In this document: positions 50,801 through 63,300 of the stretch, piece by piece
Layout: every line of letters begins with the position of its first letter
Numbering within the stretch: the stretch's first letter is position 1
NCBI RefSeq assembly: GCF_021155765.1
Contig: NC_060110.1
Location: forward strand, 2,294,001-2,358,000
Reading direction: 5' to 3'
Length of the DNA: 64,000 nt
From: Diprion similis
Taxonomy: Eukaryota; Arthropoda; Insecta; Hymenoptera; Diprionidae
The notes under the pieces: generated by a model
What the model was told of the DNA's origin: nothing
Database searches by the model: none
Seen by the model: the letters and a program-made list of their open reading frames with translations, nothing else
Translations under genes and position numbers: made by a program

Positions 50801-52614
50801 TGAGGAAAAAATATTTGGACTCGAATTCTCTACGCAGAGAATGGACGGCCACAAACAGAATTATCATCAAAAGGCGAAAATAGCTTAATTTGATAACAAG
50901 GATTTATTTTGAACGTTAAAGAAAACACTTTCAAGTGTGAAATTGTTATTCGTAGAAAGTCGATCTTGAGGTTTACTGAATGTTGCAATCGTTACGTCCA
51001 GAGAATTGTAAATTGCAAAATAAGTAACGCAGTTTATACTGATAAAGAATGAGTTATAAATTGGCTTGTTGCAATATGGAATAAAATTATACTTGTTAGA
51101 GGTGATATTAGTATATACGAAGCAAACCATGCGACGAGACTATTTGTACATTGTATATGTGTATACACCCGTCGCTGAACCTTTTCTATTGTATGTATTC
51201 TAGTTTAGTTTTGTACTCGCCTCTCGACGCGAGAAGTCACCGACATACATGTAGTGTACCCTCAAATTAAAGCGAGTTTGCAATTCCCAATATAAAACTT
51301 CCTGCCTCGACATTTATTAACCCCAACAGGTGAAATAAATCCACATACCTGTAGAGAACTTTGATGAAAATATTATCTTCAGCCATCGATTGATGCCCAT
51401 TGTGGAAATACGTACATACATTATACGTCACGACAGCGTGAGGAAATAGTTTCGATTTCTTTGCAAATTTTGGGTTACAGATTTTTGTCTAGCTGTGTGC
51501 GTGTATACGTGTATTGCTACAAAGGTACCTTATCATCTCTTGTATATTCAAAAAACGGAATCACAACTTTCATTTTGATTTTAATCGACGTGGCTTTTCC
51601 AAACTTAGAACCGATTAGATTTTGGCTTTGATCGGTTCAGTACCTTTCGAATTATTCGCTAAGAAAAATTCTGAAGAATAAAATTAAAATGATCATTCTT
51701 GAGAATTGATGAATCGATTTGAATGAAAGTTGGTACCCTGAGATTTTTTGGGTGACTTGTTGCGACTCAGAAGTCAGATTTCCAAAATTAAAATTTGACG
51801 GATTTAATACACCGGTAAAAACGAATGCATTTGGATTTTGGTGAAAATTGGTACTTGAAGGTTTTGTGTGTCACTGATTGATTCAGATTGTGAGTCGCAC
51901 AAATTAGACACTGAGCTTCCACATGAATGAGACAATGACATTATTATTATTTTTATGATGTTGTTGTTGTTGTTTTTATCCATTTGAAACCAGTTTCAAT
52001 ACTCCAAGTTCAAAGGTTGGCTTATGATCAACCCGAAACCGCTGGTTATTCGTATTATGTTAGATGAGATTCCGAGGAAACTGGGTAAAACGAAACAGGC
52101 ATTCCTACGGGGTCAAGGATTATCGCATTCGACGACGTATTTGAAATGACATTTCAAGTAAACGATCATCCGACCGAATAGACAATTGTACGATTGCGTA
52201 TAGCAATGGGCGCGTGGTCCCATTGAGAGCTCACAAGGTGCCATTTTTTTGGGCGTCTGTACGTTGCCATTTGTGATTGACCGCTGCAAACTGCACAGGA
52301 ATTCAAATTTTTCAATATTATTTGCAGACGTCGTCAAGTAAGTTACATTTTCTTTGTAAACAACCAGCGTAAACAGTAGAGACACCGTCATAGAAACTTC
52401 CATGATGATTATGATGAAAGAAGAGTAAAAGCTTGCCAACAGGTGGCGACACAAGAGAGTTTCAATTAACATGATGGCTTCTGAGCTCCAATACAAAGCA
52501 GAATTTTGCGTTAACCGCCTACCGTTGCTCCTCCGTCCCTCTTAGTTTTCTAGAAAATTGACAAAAATTAAAGATGCTCATTTCATAGGTCTACGTCGAG
52601 TGGCTCCAAATTCG

Positions 52615-52925
52615 AAGTTGCATTTGAACCAGAATAATAAAAATTCGGCGAATCAAAGGAATATTACTATTCGATCTTTGATTGGAACGGTAGAATGGAG
52701 GTGAATTTGAATTGCGTATTCAATTCGTTAAAGAATATAATGAACATTTTACTGGGCATTCCACTCGATTATTACAAATAATGATCAATGTTTCAAGCAA
52801 CTTTTATTACTTATTAAAACCATTCTTGTAACTTCTCTTATATCAGCTACCCTTAGATTTTATTTTAGGGGTATATGGTCTAATGCATTATGGTTCAGGC
52901 AAAGCGGGCGTATGTAGTTTGTTGG
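52615..52925. repeat. Dispersed repeat, copy 1 of a direct pair
   Basis: It shares TTGCATTT-AACCAGAA, AATCAAAGGAATATTACTA, TCTTTGATTGG and the CATTATGGTT/GC-AAGCGGGC end with 53,365-53,655, in the same orientation, at clearly reduced identity and with small indels. Confidence 0.6.
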
Positions 52926-53364
52926 CATATGTAAATGCAGTTTCACACATGCTCCAGAGGGTCTAAACTAATACACACAATACATCCTCACACCATATTA
53001 TTCACTGGCATCTAGCGAAGATAATTTTAAAGCATTATAATTGACAGAACCGAACGTCGCGACGTTTCTCTACATTACAACTACACGATAATATTCTGTA
53101 CGAAAAAGAAGACGTACGTCCCACCACATGCGGTTGGCGCTATACGGGAGGTTGAAATATTATACTTAATTGTTACAGTAGAAACGAGTCTGCAGAACAT
53201 TTGCCGTGTAGAAATGATTTCTTTAGAATCGATCCTCCTCCTTGGAAACGAATCTCGGGAAATGAACTTGTTGGCTCGCGGCTTGTAGAAACAAAATTGT
53301 AGGACCGATACTTGTAGCAACGAATATTTCGAAGCAAATCGGGAGAAACGAACTTGTAGGACCG

Positions 53365-53655
53365 GAATTGCATTTAAACCAGAAGAATGGGAATCCGGTA
53401 AATCAAAGGAATATTACTAACTGGTCTTTGATTGGTCCGGTAGGATGGTGGTAAAATCGAATCGTATGGTTGATTCGCTAATGAATATATTCAACATTTC
53501 ACTCAACATTCTATTTAATTATGACAAATAATAATCAATGTTTTCGGCAACTTCCATTACGACATAATTTTACAATAGCTGTCATTGAATTGTATTGTAG
53601 GGGTTTATTGTCCAAGGTATTATGGTTATGGCAGAGCGGGCATAACCGATGAACG
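53365..53655. repeat. Dispersed repeat, copy 2 of a direct pair
   Basis: Partner of 52,615-52,925. The landmarks AATCAAAGGAATATTACTA, TCTTTGATTGG and AATGTTTT-GGCAACTT appear in the same order, ending at GCAGAGCGGGCATA. Confidence 0.6.
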
Positions 53656-54386
53656 CATTGAGCTTGGAGGTAATGTTCCTGATTTATATTTCGCAAGAAG
53701 ATAGCTCCAATCACCTCAGATGTAATTTGTTCATGCGGATTCAAGTTTTGTGTCCACGTATGGTACGCTACTACTCGATACCTTTGAAGACGATATTTAT
53801 GAACTCTTTTTCAAATTCCCATGCAATTTCTGCATACATATTCAAAATTCGTATACGTGTGATGTAGTGCAGTTTATATGATCTATCAAACTATAGTTGA
53901 GGTTCATGATGTTGGCACCCAGATCAAATGAAATTGTCTAAATCCAGGTTAAGGTGAACGTCCTTATACCCGAACATATCCTCATGATTCAGTTAAAACG
54001 GCGATGTAAATCGCTTGTACGTCGTTTGTGCGACCAGCACCCACGCAATGCAAAAGAGCAGACTTTCGGTGATTCGCTTACATTCAGCTTCATCAGTTAT
54101 CAAGAGCACTCCGGAGGTACTACTGATTGTAGTAACCTCTTGATAATCGATCGATTTACAGAACAGTGGTAGTGTTATTATGTATTCTTGAGTGACGTGA
54201 GAATTGCAATTCACTAATATTTTGCTTGGCCTCCCAGAAATGAAATGTCTCACAATATGCGCTGTTTTTACCACAAAGTATGATTATTCAATTCGAAGTC
54301 AACAGATACTACTTGTTGAATTACAAATTTTGAGTCTCAGGTAGAACAAGTTCGGAACAGAAGAGGAAAATTGGTGGGAACAGCTG

Positions 54387-57300
54387 CTAAACCCACGTCG
54401 TGTTGGCATACAGCTCCTTACAAAACTGCATTCTGGCTGTAAGGAAGCCGCTTTTATTTTCGAGTGTCAACTGACCTCCATTACCTATTTGAAGGTAATT
54501 ATTGCGCGAGGAAAATGGCTCCCATATCTTCGTTCCATTGAACATTGATGCACTCGGAGTTCTGAAAGGATAACGTTAGTGAATTAGAATTTTTACAAAT
54601 GACTAAATTCAAAATATTTTGATTGCGGTGTTACGAATTGACGATTACCCAGTGGTAGCAAAAGATGTCCACAACTCTACCATCATATCGACCATTTTCC
54701 AATCATTCTCGTTTTTTTTGTATTCAGGGGGTCCAAAATACGAACTACGGGCTGGAAAGAGGTAAAGGAGTTCGTCACCATGCGCCACACCATAATTATT
54801 TACACGATGACCGGCGTAAAGGTAACTGAATTTGAAGGTGCCCTCGTATTCAAAACGGTAGAGGTATTGCGGTCGTTTGGCGACAGCCAGGTGCTGCTGT
54901 AGTGCGGTGTGCATGGGACAAGTGATCACAATATCGCCGACAATATGTGTCAAGTTACGTAAAAGCTGGAAAAAAATTCATCAGTTTTTAAGATTGACAT
55001 AGACATAATTTTGTTCTAGAATAACAATAAAATTTGGTCTAAGAATGTTTCATTTCAGAATTTCATTCGACAACATCATATGTTGAGTTGAGATTTCGTT
55101 AACAAAATATTCTGAGCTTGCGGCACTGCGAAGTAGAATGATTTATGGAAAAATTTGTAGTGCTGCTTGACTCGCTAAATGCGCGGGTCTGTAAGAACAT
55201 CCGTCTCATGTCACATCACAGTTCTATGGGATGATAGATTTCCCATACACATGATACTGAAATTGTTACATATGACACACCCAATCATCACTGGTTGACG
55301 CCATCCTTGCGCCTGGTTGATGCCTACTTTAAATCAATTTCTTTCACCACAAAAGTGAAAAAAAAAATTCTCATAGCACGTGTATGAAGGTGTAGCCTTT
55401 TGCAGTTTTGCGGGATGAAAGTCGTCGGTTTCGTGGCAGTGTTGCAAAGATAGGTTTGCTCATTTATAGTAAACAATTGACCTGACCTGATCAATAAGAT
55501 AAGAAACAATAATTAAAGAGGAGAATACTAATGTTGGGCGCCAGACGCAGTAGGGCTAGATATAATTGAAATAAAAATTGGAAAAGAAAAGAACAGACTA
55601 CGACGGTTTTGCACGGCTTACTCAGTGAATACAGATATCAGTATAGGGAGGGGTCGAATTCGATCGATAAAACACAAGAATTAAGAAATTGGTCGTAGTA
55701 TCAAGTGTATTACGAAGATGCAAGGAAATGATTATATTCAAGCAAAAGAAGAATTTAGATATAATTAGATGATTCAATAATGTTCAAATACAGCTGGACA
55801 GAAAGATATGAGTGAGAGTTAACAAATTAGTAGGACAATTATTCGTGTGATAAGCGGTATAAAAGCAGGTGCATGTATTCGCGATACTATTACTCGGTAT
55901 AACAATCAGCAAGGTTTGCAATAGCAGGCGAAAGGAGCTCGCATGCAATGCACAAGATGACATTATTAAAACTAATTGTTATAATTCAGATAATGCAGTA
56001 GATCATTGCGAGTATAGTATAATCACATTGGGGAAGAATAATCAAAGCAATTTCCAGATGAAACAGCAAGATGCTAGAATTGATATAAGAATTAATGGAT
56101 TTTACAGGAGAGAAAGTGAGTAACAAATATTATAAATGATCAGAAAAAGCAGGTAAAGCAGGTGAATTAAATAGTCTTAGAATTGAAGCGAAGCTACTGA
56201 AATCTACAGAGATAGATAATCTTAACGTATGAAGAATAGATATTTCAAAGAGAAACTATTATAACGCGGTATATGACAAACTGGATGAACTACGGACAAA
56301 CTACGTACTACAATGAGGTGAAAGGTGTTATTCAGTATGGCAAAATAATACTCCTATGTCAATGAACGACGGGTGACACCGTGCAGCGATGTAAGATCGC
56401 GCACGCGGTACACTTACGATATTAATTGCTTGAAATATTCGGTAATGAAGCAACTTAAAATGAAATGAGAAACGCTATGAAGAAATTGGGTGAAAGATAT
56501 TGAGTAATTGGAATTGACGATGAAGAGAAAATAGAGATAAGATAGCAAAAACCAGAATACGAGACAAAATTAGAGAATTTATGAGCTTAGTAATTTATCA
56601 ATCCCGACAGAAAATAACATGTGAGAATTTCAAGCATGAGCAAAGATATAGTACAGCGCTGCTGTTCAGCGGTATCAGAAAATTATTGAAACAAGATAAA
56701 ATCAAGGAAAGAAGCGATGGTCACTACAAATCAAATAAGTAAGCTAACCAGTCGCGAAATTACTTGCAGTTTTAGATAAAAAGAAAAAAAGATATGAAAC
56801 AAGAGGGGAACGAGATATGAGCCCACGTGGCTTGCGTATCTCAAGCTGCGAGAAAAGAAAAAAAAGCGTAACTGTAGATAACTTCCAGGCTTCACAAAAT
56901 AGAAAAGCAAACCTCACTTACGAAAATAGTGGAAAGCTATAGAGACAGGTAGTAATAAGTAGGTGAAAAAGAGGTAGATAGCACTGAATAAAAATAACGA
57001 AATAGAAATAGAGTGATAACTGAGATAATGGAACAATAGCGATGGAATACTAGTAACGAAAGCACGTCTGTCGGTGAAATTAGCTGGACGTAAAGTGTGT
57101 CGGATTGAGCGACGATCCTGACGATTAGAAGATATCGATGTGTGCGAGAAGATCCGTCTAGGAACAACGACGATCATTTTGGGAGATAATAATGATCTCA
57201 CTCACATTGTAGCAGTATCGATATCATAGAGAATTGGGTTTGTAGACAACCACGATTCTGTTTTACAGCAGGCAGTACAGTAGATATTAAGGCTAGTTGA

Positions 57301-60300
57301 GCTCCAGGCTGATAAGGACCGTCAAGGGAGGCTTTCTTGTGTTTTTGACGCACAGCCCTGTACGTCGTCTACGATACATCCACTCCGCAGTGGGGCTATA
57401 ACGATGGTTTGGCGCCTGACCGATAAGTCTAAATGATCGAAGGTCTTGCTTGTGCGTCGCGCACGCTCGTGAACGCAATCTAGGCAGGCATCCATCCGAA
57501 GTTGGTTTAACGGTATTCAATTCTGTGCAGTCGACGATAGTGGGTTGATGACCCAGTACGTGACCTCTGCCTTGCAATATTTGCTTCCCTCGAAGCGAAG
57601 TTCTTGGAGATGGTTCTCGTAGTGTAATACAAAAGATAGAAAATAGGCAGGAATAAGGTTGACAAATAAATGTCGCTGGGGAATTAGTTAGTCGGTCTTT
57701 TTAGGGTATTGGCCTCAGAAGTGTTTCGTTACTTTGAGCGATATTCTGAAAACAAGGAGAGCAATATTTGAACCATGTGAAATACCACATCACAACACTT
57801 CATATTATTGCTCCAAGTTACCCAATTACAATTTTATCCTTTTATGAGCACGGATGTTTGGAAATACCTATATATACGCAGCAGAATGCAGTGACGCAGC
57901 CTAAGAAAATGCCATGCACGAAATCTGGCGTTGAAATATTATGTTACCGAATAAAATTCTGATGTACGATGTTATTCCGCCCAGTCAACGAATCATCCCA
58001 GAGTAGAATTCACAATCCAAGTATGCAATAATTCTCTGAAAGCACTTACCACATCTTTGCTTGCGGTCAAATCATTCAAGTAGTATTTCTTCAAAGCAGA
58101 GGTCCAGTATTCTTTGAACTGCACTTTATCGTCATATTCCATCGAGAATGGTAAAGTCGAGTCGATCGAATCAAAGAATTTTCGTGCCAAATCTGAATCA
58201 CTGTAGAATGCTGAACGTGGGCGATGAGAACAGAAAAACTCATGAAGCACTCGCGAAAAAATGTATTAACGAAGTTATGAGTCAGGTTCAAACTTTTTGA
58301 ATTAATTTACGCATACCGTTAATACTTCAATTCTTCCTCACACTCAGGTAACACGATAACCGCAACTTTCATGCAATATTCACTCGTGTGACTTACCGCC
58401 TGTTTGAAATAACCCCTCGTCTCGGGTGACCCCACACAACCATGGTAGATCTCGGCTTTTACCAGCCTTAATCAGATCCTGAGGATTTTGGGTCAGAATA
58501 GCCCCTTCTACATCCGGTTCAACGGTTGGGACCCAAATATAATGTTTTACAAACTTCCACTTTTGGAACGGCACTGTCGTATTTACAAGCTGTGACACGG
58601 TCAGACCTCTCAAGCAGTCGATGAGGATAGTGGATGAGTTAGTCGGACAGCCCAGGTGCTTTCCGAGCTGAAATGCACGATTTTTGCAGATGGTCGGGGC
58701 ATCCATTGTCAGACTCAGTGCTGATCCGCTTTGGGTTATGTATTTGTGGAATAGTCCTGTGAATGGAGTGAAAATTGTATTTTGGCTACTTGAACGTGTG
58801 TTGAATTCAAATAAACGAATTGGATCTTCGAGGGCTAACAGTAACTCGTAATTAATACATGAAAATTCATTAGGAATCGTCGGAAAAAATTTCGTTGTGT
58901 CACGTTCTCGAGTTTTCACGTGCCTTCAACTCTGTTTCCACACTCTGACAACTATTTTGCATTTTGGAACCTCTCCTTGTTAACACCTCGCTGGTTTCGT
59001 TCTCATACCGAGTAAGCAGATTGTTCCCTACACTGCTAGTTGCACACGGTACTCACTCAACTGCAACTACTCCGTCTGTTATATCCTTTCTTCAATACAT
59101 TCACTCTCAAGTAATCTCTTATTTGGCCAACGTCTACATACATATCTTGTCCCGAAACTTTACTGAACTCTTGCCTGTTCCCTCCGACGAATACTTTTTT
59201 TTCCATATCTTCTCATTCTACTGTTCAGATCTCGTACACTCAATCGATTATATAATTACTTATTCAACTCATGGAAGTTTCTTCCATCTTCCCTTCATCT
59301 TTTGTATCACCATGACGGCTGGGTGTGGATACGGTCATCGACAGCCAGTCGGCTTGATCACAGTTCTTTACCCCGTAAGAGTTGAAAATTGTTTAAATTT
59401 CAGAACGGACAATTTGGATTCTTTGACGAGAAAAATGTCAATCTGAACCGGAATTTTTTTTTCTTATACCTGCATATCAATCTCCGTTGTAAACAAATTT
59501 TTGTACTTAACCTGGACGATCCAGTTATTGATGCTCGTAGTCCCATTCCGTTAAGATAGTGTTGTTATCATCAGTGAAACTGACAATAAACATGAAAACT
59601 ACCGTGAATTTTCCGCACAACTTTTCCGCGCAGACTTTTGCTCAAATCTGAAATCTTCACTACTCCATCACTATTCTGACTTCCGACACGTTTCCTGCAT
59701 TCTCACTCTCAATCTCTGAGTCATTTGGATTTTATCAAGTATTCCTACTTCCAAAACCATTCCGTATTGACTACAAATCTTAATACTATCAAATAATCAT
59801 CAATGATTCACATTTTTTTTTTACAACATGCAAACATATATTTCTCCCGCTATCTAACTTCCCCCGTTGTTAGTCGGTGAATGTAGTGATACGACAAAAT
59901 TGAAATTGCGGCAAAAGAATCTTCAACAATGACCAGACAAACACTTCGTTGGATTCGGATAGATTTTGATTGCTTTCCACTAGATCAGAGGATCTGGCCC
60001 TCTTTGAGATTTTTGAGTTTCCCAGTCTTCGGTCTGTGGTTATCGGTTTTTTTTTCATTTCAAATGAATACCGTCTTTCCGGAGAGGTTTCGTTATTTCG
60101 CTCGTTCAAGGCCTCGGAGTCTATCGAGTAATCATGCTAAATTCATATCATATAAACGTGTGATTTGTACTCGGGAGGAAATTCACGATTCTAGAGGACT
60201 GTTGAGTTTTCTTCATAAGTTCAACAATAATTCGTTTGTGGTCAGCACAATATACTATTTTCTACAAAATTGTTATTTCGTATTAAAATTTGGTTTTTGG

Positions 60301-63300
60301 AATTATGACGATGTCAATTTGAGAACTTTCAAATATTGTGTCATTTGATGGGTAAATAATATTTTATAAAAATTTTCGGCCGGACGAATTACAAACCAAT
60401 TGGAAAGTCCTAACGTTCTCACAATCAGTCTCTCTTCGCATTTACAACTCATGCTTTATTTGCCTCATCTGGAAGCCACTACATTTCATCCAACTGAAGA
60501 ATATCTCTTCCATGTGCGTATGACCTATGGACCATCTCCTCTGGTCCCAATTACCCTGATCTTGCAGTCTGCTTTACGCACTCATTCAGGCTTCGTTCCG
60601 CTCATTCCAAGTGAATTCTCATCTACCGTATGAACATTAAACTTGGTCTTCATCTTTTCAACAAATTTCCTCACAATAAACATAAAACTGATATTCCAAC
60701 AATACCTACGTCAACTCGGCGCTAATCATCGACGTCCCGGTTATTCTAACATCGTGAAGCGATTATTTCAACTCAAAATCGTAACAAAACGCTGTACAGC
60801 ACAATTTCCTAAAATTTAGACTTCAAAATTACAACATAAGTATCACCGGTAAATCTTACCATTTGTTGAATTTGACAATGTCAAATAGTGAATGCTCGTG
60901 GCGGCTGCGCTGCTTCCAAACAGAGTCACTCGATTTGGATCACCGCCAAAATACTGGATGTTATCACGTGTCCACTCCAAAGCCCGGACCATGTCCTTCA
61001 AGCCATAATTCCCTGGCGACACCTCGTCACCGGTGCTGAGAAATCCTAACACCCCCCCGCGATAGTTGGGCAATACCAAGAGTACATCCTTGTCCAAAAG
61101 ATAATCCGGACCGAATAATTCGGAATCGATACGGCCAAATTGAAATGCACCACCATACATGTGCACCATTACCGGTAGCAGAGTGAAGTTTCCCCCCTGG
61201 GGTAGCTGCGTAGGAGTATAGATTTCTTAGAATGCGTGCGTCAAATTAACATTACACCGAACAATTTTATGATTCACTACTGGTTGGCCTGACTTGGGGG
61301 GTACATGATACAAAGTAAAATTGATAGTTTAATGTTAGCAGGCAATTTTTCATTCTTGCATCATTCACCCAAATTGAGTTGTGTCCGATAGCAAGAAATT
61401 ATTTGTATTTATTCCACAAGACACATTTATTCAAGAATGCAGTGTGGCGAAAAATAATGTCAATTGACTTGGCTGTCGTAGGGAATTAAAACTGGGATCT
61501 TCTATTGCCTCAGCTTTGACGCAACATCGAGATCCGTTGTTGATGTTGTTGTTGTACCAGTCAGTTTTGGCTGAATATTCCGTACACTTTGATCGGTCCG
61601 TTACTCACATCAGTTTACATCAGTAGGCTGATATTATTGATAACTTACGATCAAACATATTTTTTCATAACCTTTGTCACATCGTCCCATATTCTAACCT
61701 GTTTCCAACTTCACTCTAACCCGACTCTGATCCTTGCTGTGAACGTACCCACCCACGAGTACTGTGAATCACATATTGTGACGCAAAGGTGCGAAACCAA
61801 AGCGCTGATCGAGTCCGCGAACACCAAATGCGAAGGGGGCCGGGGAGAGGGACGGCCGTCGAGCCTTCTTCCGACGGGGCGAGAGCTTTTAGTCAAAATA
61901 ATGATACCGTAACTGACAGGTCAAGTGTCGTCAATAGTTTGGTGAGTGTGTGTGTGTGCCAGGACTTGGATAATAGTAACTTGATCGCAGCCACAATTGC
62001 GGATTTGTTATTGGAATCCACGTAAGGTAATAAACAAATTGTTGGGAACATTAACTTAATCGCGTCAAAGTACGATTTATTCCATCCTCTGTCCGTTGTA
62101 CCTCATTGATATTGTATCGAAAGCCTTGCTCGGATATTTGCCGTTCGATCGCGGAGAGGGTGAAGAAATAGTATATTGTGTAGCTAGTGCGTGAAGTAGG
62201 TCATATCCGACGAGTGTGAAGTTTGCAAGCACACGAGGCAGGTATCGCCTTCACGCACTAGACACAGATTCTATTTCTTGTAACACATGCGTAGGAAAGT
62301 GTTATTCGAGAGGCAAACTAACGCCGGTCTGCTTCGGAAAATAAAGTATATCTCGAATGCGCGCGTCAGCCAACTCTATCATTCAGGAATAAGGCGCTTC
62401 ACGCACGCTTCGTGAGCCTCGAGAATGACATTTTCCAGGCAGGTGTTACAAAAAAGTATTCTCCTCACAATATGTTGTTACTGATCAATTTTGACAACTG
62501 TGGAGACATGTCAGTCTGAAGTACATGTGCATCATGGAACGAACGGCCCAGCTGTTGTTAAATTACTGCAGTGTACGTGAGAAAAGTTTTATTCCAAATT
62601 ACAACTAATTTTACTCAAGTCATGTTGTATCGATACACAAATTAAGTTTCGCACAATTTATTATGCCAGCAAATTTCATCTGTCTAGCCTGCACATTCAG
62701 CCTTAATTGGACAACAAGTCAAAATTGTTTTTTATCATGGAATTTGTACGACGTTTCAAAATTTGAAAGATGGGGCCTCAATAGAATTTCAAAAATCATT
62801 AAGAAACTGCTTATGTTCACATCATGTAGAACATCAAAATTGATCCAACGGCTCGAACTGATTTTCATACGGAGACTACGCGTTCTTTTCGTCCTGCTTC
62901 ATGAATTTTGCCCCCAAGGAAGGCTTCTAACAACGTATTATTGCTAGAGGTCTGCACAGTTTGAGTGAATTTTTGAGATGTGTCGTATACCCAACTTTCT
63001 GAGCTGTAAAACAATGAGGAATATCAGAATATTTCTATCAATGATACGGTTCATGTACCCCAGGGTGTTTAAAAAAAAACATCTTTTTCCTGAATCGCGC
63101 ATCAAGATGTCGCTAGAGCATGTCAAATAGGATATCTCAGCCAAATATATTTTCCAATATTGTTATTCTGAGGTGCAAATTTTGTTTCTTCCATTTTCCA
63201 TTTCAATAACACATAAAAAAAAGTTCCAGATTTTTTGAATTTCCTATTCTTGTAAACACCTTGACGTATGAACTCTCTTATTACAGATTCTTGTAGAAAA

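Larger units (their letters stand above)
50801..54386. other. Intergenic region without recognised genes
   Basis: AT-rich sequence with short unsupported open frames. It contains a pair of diverged direct repeats at 52,615-52,925 and 53,365-53,655. It probably also contains the 3' UTR of the esterase (on the minus strand below 54,387), for which I found no canonical AATAAA. Confidence 0.6.

Noticed and set aside
58964..59446. A 160-residue plus-strand open frame in an esterase intron.
   Set aside because: It lies in pyrimidine-skewed sequence poor in G, where stop codons on this strand are rare by composition. No signal, domain or splice context supports it.
61206..61225. Acceptor at 61,225 as the esterase exon start, adding IYTPTQ.
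   Set aside because: The upstream exon ends after NVYTPR in phase 0, which fits the CAG acceptor at 61,206 exactly. Using 61,225 would need phase 1 and would duplicate the motif.
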